A stretch of DNA of 64,000 nucleotides. Origin: an uncultured Prevotellaceae bacterium. GTDB taxonomy: Bacteria > Bacteroidota > Bacteroidia > Bacteroidales > Bacteroidaceae. The translations under genes and the position numbers were made by a program. Within the stretch, counting starts at the first letter, position 1. The number at the start of each line of letters is the position of its first letter. Under the pieces are notes generated by a model. That model searched no databases. It was not told the origin of the DNA and saw only the letters and a program-made list of their open reading frames with translations. Shown piece by piece: positions 43,602-51,972 of this stretch. The DNA is taken from NCBI GenBank assembly GCA_902761905.1, contig CACWMK010000001.1:1-64000 (forward strand). Reading direction: 5' to 3'.

Positions 43602-45881
43602 TTATTGAACAAAATCATTATTATCATTCGAAAATATGCAGAATCGTACTCTATCCACTACTATATGTTCGTCTAAAGCCTTGATAACTAAGGAATGACG
43701 CCCTCTTGACAAGTGAGTTGTCATTTTGCGATTGGTCTGGCCACAAAGCACGTTCGTTTTCCAGCGTTCAGATCGGAACGGCTCTTTTAGCGAGTAGATT
43801 TTGGGTGTATCACCATCTATGCTGACGCTGAAACGCAGGTCGCCAGAGTCAATAGGGTGGGTGGGTATGAGTGATGTGGCCAACACATAGTCGCCATCAG
43901 TTTCAATCTCCAGTTCGTAAGTAAGAGTACCGTTCTTGGGTAGGGCTATCGACTTCATAGAGTGGCCAAGCATCTGGATGGTTTCGGCACCAGAAGGGAT
44001 CGCTTTAGGAGTTAAAATCGTATATTCTGGTTTTCTTTGCTCGTTCAGTCGCCCTCTTACATTCTCAAATACTGGCAATTGTCGTGGTGCGGCATTCATC
44101 AGGTGGCGCCATTTGCCACCGTTCATCTCGTTATATTGTTGGGTAAGTACTTGAATCTCCTGATAGGCACGATGGCTTTCGGCTGAATCTGCCAGAATCT
44201 TTGTGTTTATGGCTGAGGCTGCCCAGACGGGATATTTGATGGCGGCAAAGAATGCGTCGGCCAGTTCCGGGCGGATGTAGGCTTGGGCCTCTATGATGTT
44301 GGCCTTGATACGGCTGAATGCAGCCATGCGCTCTGCAGCCTCATGGCGAGTGAAAGACACATTGCCTACCTGCGAGAGTCCTCGGTGATACTTCGTCTTG
44401 TCAAGTTCTACCTGTGTAAAACCCATGAATTCTGGTCTACGTTCGCCGCAGAGTCGATAGAAGTCATGCATGGCAGGCCAGAGTCGGGTGCCGGCCTCAG
44501 TGCCAAACTGCCTGCACAGCCAAGTATTTAGGTGCTCTTCCAGAGTAGAACCGGAAACAGTATTGATATCCCAGGCCATATCCATAAAGAGTTCAAGGTC
44601 ATAAGCTGCCACCTTCGGGTCGTGTACGTTTGCTATCCACAACTTTCGCATATTGTGATTGTAGGCTTCACGTAGTTCATTGTATATCAGTCCTGGTTGG
44701 GTGGTGGTCAGCCAAAGGTAATCATGCGGTCGCCCCCAATAAGACAGGTGGTAGTATAAGCCTGCGCCACCACTACGTTGCTGTTCTCGGTCGTCAGATA
44801 GGCGAGTGATATAGCCATAATTGTCGTCGCACCACATCAGAGTGACGTAGTCGGGCACTTTTAGTCCCTTTTCGTAGAGTTGCAACACCTCTTTATATGG
44901 CACAAACACCTGCATCTGTTTCGATGGGTCGCCAAGATGTTTCCTTATCAGGTCTTGTTGGTCGTTGATTACCTGCTGGAGTCCATCGTATTTCTCCTGT
45001 TCTGTCTGGTAGCCCTCCATCGAACTGTCGTGTATGCCACGCATGCCGATGGTGAACATATTGTCGTGCGAGTGTTTGACTTCTTTCAGTCGCTCTTCCC
45101 AATATCTTTTTACTGCCTCACGGTTGGTACGATAGTTGAATCGGCCACGTTCGTTCACGTTCCATTCGCCCACATTGTTACGTAATAGTGGCTCGCAGTG
45201 GCTTGTTCCCACCACAATGCCGCACGAGTCGGCTACAGCCTTGGCGCTGGGTGTCCTAAAGAATGCTACCGTTCCCTCGTGCATGGCAGGCCAGATGGTG
45301 TTGGCTCGCAGACGCAGCAGTAGCTCGAATATCTTGCGATAGGTTTTCGGTCCTATCTGCCCCTTTAGTCCTGGTTCAAATGTCTTATTACTCCATGGGC
45401 GCAGGCTCCAGTCCTCGTCGTTCAGAAATATTCCTCGATATTCTACGCTTGGGTGCTGCTCAGTCTCGAAATCATCGTTAATAGTCAGTCTGTTTTTCCT
45501 TTCTGGAGTTACATCGCCCCACCAAATCCATGGCGATACTCCTGCCATGCGCGATAGTTCCAGCAGCCCGTAAGCCATACCGCGACCGTTGCTGCCCTCA
45601 ATAATAATCTTACCTTTCTTGCTTGAGATTCGGAAACCATCTGCTGGGATATCCTTGGTCTGCACCATATTTATTATGCCATTGCTCGAACTGACGGGTG
45701 TCATCCCTGTCACCTGGCGCATGTCATCCCTCCACAAGTCGAGAGCTGTCTTCACTACAGGCTCTACTGTCTTTGGTATGTGATAGGTTATCGGGTGCTG
45801 CCCGTCGAACCACACCAACTCAGTAGCAAGAGCGAATATTGGTTTGCAGATAATAAAGAGGGTAAATAGTAGTCGCCTCAT
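43602..45881 (-). CDS. GH115-like alpha-glucuronidase
   Basis: GH115 enzymes remove 4-O-methyl-glucuronic acid from the internal positions of polysaccharides such as glucuronoxylan or arabinogalactan. The protein has a signal peptide (to about residue 20). Family blocks are GRGMAYGLLELSRMAGVSPWIWWGD, PSVEYRGIFLNDEDWSLRPW, LLRLRANTIWPAMHEG, GTSHCEPLLRNN and DDNYGYITRLSD. At 759 aa it is at the short end for the family; the C-terminal sandwich is present but compact. It overlaps the SGNH gene by 1 bp. Its presence suggests the substrate carries glucuronate decorations. Confidence 0.88.
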   Translation of the reverse strand: MRRLLFTLFIICKPIFALATELVWFDGQHPITYHIPKTVEPVVKTALDLWRDDMRQVTGMTPVSSSNGIINMVQTKDIPADGFRISSKKGKIIIEGSNGRGMAYGLLELSRMAGVSPWIWWGDVTPERKNRLTINDDFETEQHPSVEYRGIFLNDEDWSLRPWSNKTFEPGLKGQIGPKTYRKIFELLLRLRANTIWPAMHEGTVAFFRTPSAKAVADSCGIVVGTSHCEPLLRNNVGEWNVNERGRFNYRTNREAVKRYWEERLKEVKHSHDNMFTIGMRGIHDSSMEGYQTEQEKYDGLQQVINDQQDLIRKHLGDPSKQMQVFVPYKEVLQLYEKGLKVPDYVTLMWCDDNYGYITRLSDDREQQRSGGAGLYYHLSYWGRPHDYLWLTTTQPGLIYNELREAYNHNMRKLWIANVHDPKVAAYDLELFMDMAWDINTVSGSTLEEHLNTWLCRQFGTEAGTRLWPAMHDFYRLCGERRPEFMGFTQVELDKTKYHRGLSQVGNVSFTRHEAAERMAAFSRIKANIIEAQAYIRPELADAFFAAIKYPVWAASAINTKILADSAESHRAYQEIQVLTQQYNEMNGGKWRHLMNAAPRQLPVFENVRGRLNEQRKPEYTILTPKAIPSGAETIQMLGHSMKSIALPKNGTLTYELEIETDGDYVLATSLIPTHPIDSGDLRFSVSIDGDTPKIYSLKEPFRSERWKTNVLCGQTNRKMTTHLSRGRHSLVIKALDEHIVVDRVRFCIFSNDNNDFVQ

Positions 45882-46543
45882 TATTCTATGTATTTCAAGA
45901 TGAACCGTTCGGCTACTGGCAGGAAACGGTCGTGCCCGATGGCGTTGAGGTGAGCCGTATCTGTACCCTTGCCGCCTTGGAAGTAAATCTTTCTGAACTG
46001 CTCGCTAGCCGCGAAGATGTTGCTCTGGCGAGCGGCGTCGAATACTGGGATGCCATAGCTGCCACATACTTCAATCATTGCATCTACCACTTTTTGTCTG
46101 TCGCTACCTACGAATCCCTCGCAAGTCCATGGTGTGAAGAAGAATATTTGCGCTCTTGGGTATTTTTCTATCAGTCCGCTGCACAATATGCCCAGACGCT
46201 CTTTGAAAGTGCCCATGCCGATAGAGTCGAGTCGTCCTTCCGAAGCATCGTTATGTCCGGCTATCGCTAACACTATATCCAGATCGTCGCGCATTTCTTT
46301 GTATCGCTGATACATACCGGTGCCCCAACGCGCCAGGTCTAGTGCTATACAGTTGCCGTTGCGACCATAGTTGTAGTACTCCATGCTGTGCTTTTGTGCA
46401 AACTTATAGTGCCAGGTGTTCTCTATCGGTTCCTTGTGGTTGCGCACATAGCTGTCGCCGATCACACCTATTTTACGTACCTGTGCCACAGATTGCAGGC
46501 AGATAAGCAATACAACTGATATAAATAGTAAAAATCTCCTCAT
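45881..46543 (-). CDS. SGNH/GDSL-type hydrolase, probable deacetylase
   Basis: An exported 220-aa SGNH hydrolase (signal peptide MRRFLLFISVVLLICLQSVAQ). Block I is IGDSYV with the nucleophile Ser31; block III is GHND; block V is DTAHLNAIGH with Asp195 and His198. Such enzymes in pectin loci generally remove acetyl groups, here perhaps from the oligosaccharide attacked by GH115 and GH2. It is the first gene of the SGNH-GH115-GH2-DUF6250 unit, divergent from the rhamnose unit. Confidence 0.82.
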   Translation of the reverse strand: MRRFLLFISVVLLICLQSVAQVRKIGVIGDSYVRNHKEPIENTWHYKFAQKHSMEYYNYGRNGNCIALDLARWGTGMYQRYKEMRDDLDIVLAIAGHNDASEGRLDSIGMGTFKERLGILCSGLIEKYPRAQIFFFTPWTCEGFVGSDRQKVVDAMIEVCGSYGIPVFDAARQSNIFAASEQFRKIYFQGGKGTDTAHLNAIGHDRFLPVAERFILKYIE

Positions 46544-46567
46544 AACGTTTTAGTATTATTGTTGGTG

Positions 46568-46575
46568 CAAAGATA
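46568..46575 (-). promoter_or_regulatory. -7 promoter box of the SGNH-GH115 unit
   Basis: On the minus strand TATCTTTG followed by CACC, 24 bases before the ATG. Together with the box at 46673 it makes the 164-bp gap a divergent promoter region. Confidence 0.6.
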
Positions 46576-46672
46576 GTCAAAAACATTGCAATATAGCTTG
46601 AAAACTATCCGAAAACATACAATTTTGTACAAAAATGAACGATTTTCTTATTCGCTATTCCCTAAAAATAGT

Positions 46673-46680
46673 TATCTTTG
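46673..46680 (+). promoter_or_regulatory. -7 promoter box of the AKR-rhaD unit
   Basis: TATCTTTG fits TAnnTTTG, 27 bases before the ATG of the aldo/keto reductase. It is probably the main promoter of the ten-gene plus-strand unit. Confidence 0.6.
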
Positions 46681-46707
46681 CAGCAAAATGACTAAAACTA
46701 CGTAGAA

Positions 46708-47682
46708 ATGAAGGAAAAATACTTTGCGGACAAGAACCGCTATGACAACGGGATGGAGTATGAGCGTTGCGGACGTTCGGGTGTGTTGCTGCCAAAAGTG
46801 AGCTTGGGTTTCTGGCATAACTTTGGTAGTGTGGACCCCTATGAGCGCAGCCGAGAGATAACTCACTATGCTTTCGACCACGGAATAACTCATTTTGATC
46901 TGGCTAACAACTATGGTCCGGTGTATGGATCGGCCGAAGAGACAATGGGACGACTGATGGACGAGGACTTCAGACCCTATCGCGACGAACTCTTTATCTC
47001 GTCGAAAGCGGGATATGATATGTGGCCTGGACCTTATGGCAACTGGGGATCGAGAAAGTATCTGATGGCTAGTCTGGACCAGAGCCTGAAGAGAATGAAG
47101 ATAGACTATGTGGATCTGTTCTACAGTCATCGCTACGACCCGGAGACACCGCTAGAGGAGACATTGCAGGCGCTGGTGGATATAGTTCGCCAGGGTAAGG
47201 CGCTCTATATAGGAATATCTCGTTGGCCGCTGGAAGCTGCCAGATTTGCTGCCAAGTATCTGCGTGAGCGCGACGTGCCGCTGCTGATTTATCAGGGCCG
47301 ACTGAATATGCTGGACCGTGAGCCGCAGGAGGAGGGTATACTCGACTTCTGTGCCGAGGAGGGCGTGGGCTTTATCTCGTTCTCGCCACTAGCACAGGGA
47401 CTGCTTACCGACCGCTATCTAAATGGTATACCTGATGACTCGCGCATGTCGAAGGGTAAGTTCCTGAAGGAATCAATGCTCACGCCTGAGTTGCTACAGA
47501 AACTTCGCCATTATAATGAAGTGGCAGAGAGTAGGGGTGAGACGCTGGCTGAGATGGCTCTGGCCTGGATATTGCACCAGAAGGCAGTGACATCGGTGCT
47601 TGTAGGAGCTAGTTCGGTGGCTCAGTTGGAGAAGAATCTGCGCTGCGTTAAGGCTGCGCCATTTTTGAATGATGAACTATAA
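46708..47682 (+). CDS. Aldo/keto reductase (YghZ/AKR14-like)
   Basis: A soluble NADPH-dependent TIM-barrel reductase of 324 aa. The family opening is MEYERCGRSGVLLPKVSLGFWHNFG. Catalytic residues are visible as Asp and Tyr in HFDLANNYG, Lys in ISSKAG and His in FYSHRYD. The cofactor-binding end is VTSVLVGASSVAQLEKNL. Relatives such as E. coli YghZ reduce L-glyceraldehyde 3-phosphate and methylglyoxal. As the first gene of the rhamnose unit it may reduce the L-lactaldehyde produced by RhaD, giving propanediol, but this is inference from position. It is followed after 8 bp by a CE12-type esterase gene. Confidence 0.88.
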   Translation: MKEKYFADKNRYDNGMEYERCGRSGVLLPKVSLGFWHNFGSVDPYERSREITHYAFDHGITHFDLANNYGPVYGSAEETMGRLMDEDFRPYRDELFISSKAGYDMWPGPYGNWGSRKYLMASLDQSLKRMKIDYVDLFYSHRYDPETPLEETLQALVDIVRQGKALYIGISRWPLEAARFAAKYLRERDVPLLIYQGRLNMLDREPQEEGILDFCAEEGVGFISFSPLAQGLLTDRYLNGIPDDSRMSKGKFLKESMLTPELLQKLRHYNEVAESRGETLAEMALAWILHQKAVTSVLVGASSVAQLEKNLRCVKAAPFLNDEL

Positions 47683-47690
47683 AAAAGATT

Positions 47691-49367
47691 ATGAGAAAAC
47701 TAATATCAATATTGTTTGCCGCCTCATCGCTTACAGCACTGGCCCAGGTGGCTGAGGCGCCAAAAGATGTAAACGGCGTAATAGATAATACACCTGACAG
47801 CATAGCCAAGGCGATGACGGCACGCCCTGTGCCAGGCTCAAGTCGCAGAGGCAACAATCCTGTGCTGTTTCTGATAGGTAACTCTACCATGCGAACGGGC
47901 ACCATGGGTAATGGTAACAACGGACAGTGGGGATGGGGTTACTATGCGCACGAATACTTTAATGCTGATAAGATAACCGTTGAAAATCAGGCTCTTGGCG
48001 GCATGAGCAGTCGCACATTCTATAATAAGTTGTGGCAGCCTATCAAGCAGGCTATACGTCCTGGCGACTGGGTGATTATTTCCATCGGACATAATGATAA
48101 TGGCCCTTACGATTCTGGTCGTGCCCGAGCCAGTATTCCTGGTGTAGGTGATGATTCGCTTGAGGTGACGATTAAGGAAACTGGTGAACACGAGACTGTT
48201 TACACCTATGGCGGATATATGCGTAAGTATATTAATGATGTACGTGCGCAGGGAGGTTTCCCCATTCTTATGTCATTGACGCCTCGGAATGCCTACGATG
48301 AAAAAGGGAAGATTGTGCGTAAGCCCCATACACAGTGGCAGATGCAGGTGGCTGCCGAAGAGGGTGTGCCTTTTATTGACCTGAACGAAATATCTGCACG
48401 TAAGCTCGAAGCCTATGGCAAGTGGAAGACGGATTATCATTTCTTCCTGGATAAGATACACACAAGTCGTTTTGGTGCGATGATGAATGCCCGCTCGGCT
48501 GCTGAAGGGTTGATGGCTAGTCATAATCCTGCATTGAACCCTCTGAAGGCTATGATGAAGAATGTGGAACTGAATACATGGCCTGTAGATCGTACGGACG
48601 GCAAGCCTGTGGTATTCATCACAGGTGACAGTACTGTAAAAAACGAGGATAAAGATGCTGACGGCATGTGGGGCTGGGGCTCTGTGGCAGGTACGGTGTT
48701 TGATGAGAGCAAGATAAGCATTGTGAATGCAGCCATGGCTGGTCGCAGTTGTCGCTCATTCATGAATGAAGGTAGATGGGAGAGGGTATATAACAGCCTG
48801 CGTCCTGGTGATTTCGTGCTAATCCAGTTTGGTCATAACGACATCAGTCCTATCGATATGCCTAAATACCGTGGAGCCATCGCAACGGCTGCGGATACTT
48901 GTCATGTATATAAGATGAAGGCTGCCAAGGAAGATTTGACTAAGCAGAATATCATCGATCAGAAGTTGAAGTCGAACACAACTGTTGGTAGTTATGAGGT
49001 AGTATATTCCTTCGGATGGTATCTTAAAAAGTTTATACAGGATGTTCGCGAGAAGGGTGCTACTCCTATTCTGGTTTCGTTAACACCACGTAATGAGTGG
49101 CCAAATGGCAAGATAGAGCGTCGTAACGATAGTTATGGAGCGTGGTATCGACAGGTGGTTGCTGACACAGGTGTGGAGTTTGTTGACTTACACAACTTGG
49201 CAGCTGATTTTCTGGACAAGAAGTGTGGCAAGAAGGAGAAGGCAATGAAGTATTTTAAGCGCGACCACACGCATTCTTCGCTTTTGGGAGCCAAAACCAA
49301 TGCTAAATGCGTGGCCAAAGGTCTGAAGGCAAACAATAGTCCGCTTACAGCATATTTGAAGAAATAA
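47691..49367 (+). CDS. Two-domain CE12-like rhamnogalacturonan acetylesterase
   Basis: An exported protein (signal peptide to about residue 19) with two SGNH domains in tandem, each resembling rhamnogalacturonan acetylesterases that remove acetyl groups from galacturonate. Domain 1 (~55-280): GNSTM with Ser65, GHNDNG, and DKIH with Asp254/His257. Domain 2 (~300-555): GDSTV with Ser314, GHNDIS, and DHTH with Asp525/His528. Both triads look intact. Domain 1 has Asn in place of Asp in the GDS block, a change also seen in the next gene. The pair might split work between different acetyl positions. It lies 8 bp after the aldo/keto reductase and 2 bp before the next gene. Confidence 0.88.
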   Translation: MRKLISILFAASSLTALAQVAEAPKDVNGVIDNTPDSIAKAMTARPVPGSSRRGNNPVLFLIGNSTMRTGTMGNGNNGQWGWGYYAHEYFNADKITVENQALGGMSSRTFYNKLWQPIKQAIRPGDWVIISIGHNDNGPYDSGRARASIPGVGDDSLEVTIKETGEHETVYTYGGYMRKYINDVRAQGGFPILMSLTPRNAYDEKGKIVRKPHTQWQMQVAAEEGVPFIDLNEISARKLEAYGKWKTDYHFFLDKIHTSRFGAMMNARSAAEGLMASHNPALNPLKAMMKNVELNTWPVDRTDGKPVVFITGDSTVKNEDKDADGMWGWGSVAGTVFDESKISIVNAAMAGRSCRSFMNEGRWERVYNSLRPGDFVLIQFGHNDISPIDMPKYRGAIATAADTCHVYKMKAAKEDLTKQNIIDQKLKSNTTVGSYEVVYSFGWYLKKFIQDVREKGATPILVSLTPRNEWPNGKIERRNDSYGAWYRQVVADTGVEFVDLHNLAADFLDKKCGKKEKAMKYFKRDHTHSSLLGAKTNAKCVAKGLKANNSPLTAYLKK

Positions 49368-49369
49368 AA

Positions 49370-51625
49370 ATGAAAAAGATTCTATCCATATTACTACTGT
49401 CTGCTACTCTCACAAGTGCAGCACAGGCGAAAGGTAATTATCAGAAAGGCGATTACGGTTACTTGTTTTGTCACATGAACGATCGTGGTCGGGCTTGGAC
49501 TGCCTATGCGCTGAGTCGCGATGGTTTTCACTACCACGATCTGCTGAATGGCGACTCGATATTCAGTGATGCCGAGCATGCCCGAATAGAAGGAGCTACT
49601 CGCGATGCATACATCTTCCGTAAACATGACGGTAGCGGCTATCTGATGCTGTGTACTGACATGAATGTGGGACGATTCCGTGATCTGAAGAAACAAGCCG
49701 AGTGGGATAACTATGGCATCTGTTTGTTGCGTAGCAACGATCTGCTGCATTGGGAGTCGGTGTCGTTCGACTATCGCAAAGGCAGAGAGATTTTCAGCGA
49801 CCCAAAGTCGGAGAGTGTATATAAAGACTGGAGCACCATCAACCGTGTTTGGGCGCCACAGGCTGTGTGGGACGCTGACTACGTGTGGCCTGATGGTAAG
49901 AAGGGGGGCTACTTTGTGTACTACTCGATGTGGAACCGTGCTGAGGAGCGTTATGACCGTATGTACTATAGCTATGCCGACGAGTCGTTTACAAAGCTTA
50001 CACAGCCGCGATTGCTCTTTGACTGGGGCTATGCCACAATCGATGCTGACATCAACTGGGTGGATGCCGACAAGAAGTGGCATATGATGATAAAGAAAGA
50101 GGGTGGTACGCCAGGACTGTTCACTTCGGAAGCCCCAACGCTCACTAGTCCATGGCCTGAGCCAAAAGATGACGACTATGTGAACTTTGAGGGTAAGAAG
50201 AAATGCGAGGGTGTGTCGGCATTTCAGTTGGCTGGCCAAAAAGATTGGATTATCGGGTACATTGAGTATTCGTCGCGCCCAAAGAATTACCGTTTGTGTT
50301 TGGCTGACAAGACTATGCATAATTTTCGCGAGCCACGCAACATAGAAGGAGTAAGTCGGCCGCAGCATGGATCTTTCCTACGCATTACAAAAGAAGAATA
50401 TGAACGTCTGCAGGCTTGGAGCGACGCTCGCATCAATCCCGTAAAAGACTTTGATCTCACAAAGTCGCAGCCTTTGTACGACAATACAATTGGCTATGGT
50501 TACGACCTGCAGCCGGCTCCTGACAGGAAGAATCCTTCGGCACCATTCTATTTTAGTGTGCAGGTGCCTGATGGTAACTACCGTGTAAAAGTGGTGTTGG
50601 GCGGAAAAAAGAACTCTTGCACGTATATCCGTGCCGAAGGTCGTCGCTTGATGATTGAGGACGTAAAAACAAAAAATGCCAAGGAAACGAAAACGGTGGA
50701 GTTTGTCGTAAATAAACGTACACCATATATCTCAAAAGATAAAGAGGTGAAAATAAAGCCTCGTGAGAAAGATTACCTGACGTGGGATGATAAGCTTACT
50801 TTGGAGTTTAACGGTCCTATGCCAGCTGTGCGAAGCATACATATAGAGCCCGCTGGCGATATACCGACAGTATATCTCTGTGGCAACAGCACGGTGGTTG
50901 ATCAGTCGTACGAGCCATGGGCTTCATGGGGTCAGCTCATCACTCGCTGGTTTGGCCCCAACGTTGCCATCAGCAATCATGCAGAGAGTGGTCTTACTTG
51001 TCGTTCGTTTATCAATAGTAACAGGTTGGAAAAGATTCTTCAGACACTGAAAAAGGGTGATTATGTGTTTGTGGAGTTTGGTCATAATGACGAGAAGGAG
51101 CATGCTCCTGGCGACGGACCATGGTATCACTATCAGTATCATTTGAAGCAGTTTGTTGATCAGGTGCGCTCTCGCGAGGCTACTATTGTGTTCTGTACGC
51201 CTACCCAGCGACGTAGTTTTGAAAGCGATGGTAAGACACTGAAGAATACCCATGGCGACTTTCCTGCCGCTATGAAAGAGGTGGCCCGACGCGAAAATGT
51301 GCCACTTATCGATCTGAATGCTATGACCAAGACCCTGTTTGAGGCTTATGGCCAGGAGGAGTCAAAGCATTTCCTGGTTCATTATCCTGCTAATACCTAT
51401 CCTGGACAGGCTAAGGCGCTGCAGGACAATACGCATTTTAATCCTTTCGGCGCCAGTCAGGTGGCCAAGTGTGTGGTTATGGGTATCAAGCAGTTACAAC
51501 TGCCGCTTGCTGAGTATCTGCGCCTAGATTGGCACGACTTCGATCCGGCAAGTCCTGATGACTGGAAGGCTTTCAAATGGCCTCTTGCCCCAATGTTTGA
51601 AAACAAGAAACCCGACGGAAACTAG
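49370..51625 (+). CDS. GH43-like glycosidase fused to CE12-like acetylesterase
   Basis: A 751-aa exported enzyme (signal peptide to about residue 20). Residues ~25-345 form a five-bladed propeller of the GH43/GH117 type (HMNDRGRAWTAYALSRDGFHYHD, INRVWAPQAVWDADYVW, TIDADINWVDADKKWHMM). A small beta-sandwich lies at ~375-495. Residues ~498-720 are a CE12-like SGNH domain with GNSTV (Ser507), GHNDEK and DNTH (Asp686/His689). The combination suggests removal of a side-chain sugar and an acetyl group from the same RG-I region. The glycosidase specificity is not determinable by eye, and the GH43 assignment is less certain than CE12. Start ATG 2 bp after the previous stop. Confidence 0.8.
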   Translation: MKKILSILLLSATLTSAAQAKGNYQKGDYGYLFCHMNDRGRAWTAYALSRDGFHYHDLLNGDSIFSDAEHARIEGATRDAYIFRKHDGSGYLMLCTDMNVGRFRDLKKQAEWDNYGICLLRSNDLLHWESVSFDYRKGREIFSDPKSESVYKDWSTINRVWAPQAVWDADYVWPDGKKGGYFVYYSMWNRAEERYDRMYYSYADESFTKLTQPRLLFDWGYATIDADINWVDADKKWHMMIKKEGGTPGLFTSEAPTLTSPWPEPKDDDYVNFEGKKKCEGVSAFQLAGQKDWIIGYIEYSSRPKNYRLCLADKTMHNFREPRNIEGVSRPQHGSFLRITKEEYERLQAWSDARINPVKDFDLTKSQPLYDNTIGYGYDLQPAPDRKNPSAPFYFSVQVPDGNYRVKVVLGGKKNSCTYIRAEGRRLMIEDVKTKNAKETKTVEFVVNKRTPYISKDKEVKIKPREKDYLTWDDKLTLEFNGPMPAVRSIHIEPAGDIPTVYLCGNSTVVDQSYEPWASWGQLITRWFGPNVAISNHAESGLTCRSFINSNRLEKILQTLKKGDYVFVEFGHNDEKEHAPGDGPWYHYQYHLKQFVDQVRSREATIVFCTPTQRRSFESDGKTLKNTHGDFPAAMKEVARRENVPLIDLNAMTKTLFEAYGQEESKHFLVHYPANTYPGQAKALQDNTHFNPFGASQVAKCVVMGIKQLQLPLAEYLRLDWHDFDPASPDDWKAFKWPLAPMFENKKPDGN

Positions 51626-51653
51626 TAAAAACGATTATTTAAAGAACATAGTT

Positions 51654-51971
51654 ATGAAACGATTTGCATTTAAGATGCAACTGAAACCCGGTTGCGAAAA
51701 GGAATACGAGCGTAGGCATGCTGCTATCTGGCCCGAACTGGTAAAGATGATTAAGGACGGTGGCGTGAGCAACTACAGTATTTATTGGGACAAGGAAACC
51801 AATATACTGTTTGGCTATCAGGAGTGTGCTGGCGAGGGTAACTCGCAGGATACCGACAATGTGGACCCCATCACCCAGAAATGGTGGGACATGATGGCTG
51901 ACATCATGGACGTGAACCCCGACAATTCGCCTGTAACCAAGCCTCTGCAGGAGGTGTTCCATCTCGACTGA
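51654..51971 (+). CDS. rhaM: L-rhamnose mutarotase
   Basis: RhaM interconverts alpha- and beta-L-rhamnose so that the right anomer reaches the isomerase. The 105-aa protein has the family's FKMQLKPGCEKEYERRHAAIWPEL-type opening (key His in RRHAAIWPEL), NYSIYWDKETNILFGYQE and the C-terminal WWDMMADIMDVNPDNSPVTKPLQEVFHLD. The ATG at 51654 gives the canonical N-terminus; an open frame continues upstream into the end of the previous gene but is not used. It lies 28 bp after the GH43-CE12 gene and 1 bp before GH2. Confidence 0.95.
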   Translation: MKRFAFKMQLKPGCEKEYERRHAAIWPELVKMIKDGGVSNYSIYWDKETNILFGYQECAGEGNSQDTDNVDPITQKWWDMMADIMDVNPDNSPVTKPLQEVFHLD

Positions 51972-51972
51972 T

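Noticed and set aside
46688..46705. ATG followed by a five-codon frame just before the aldo/keto reductase
   Set aside because: A leader peptide is conceivable, but five codons without a coupled attenuator hairpin is not enough support.
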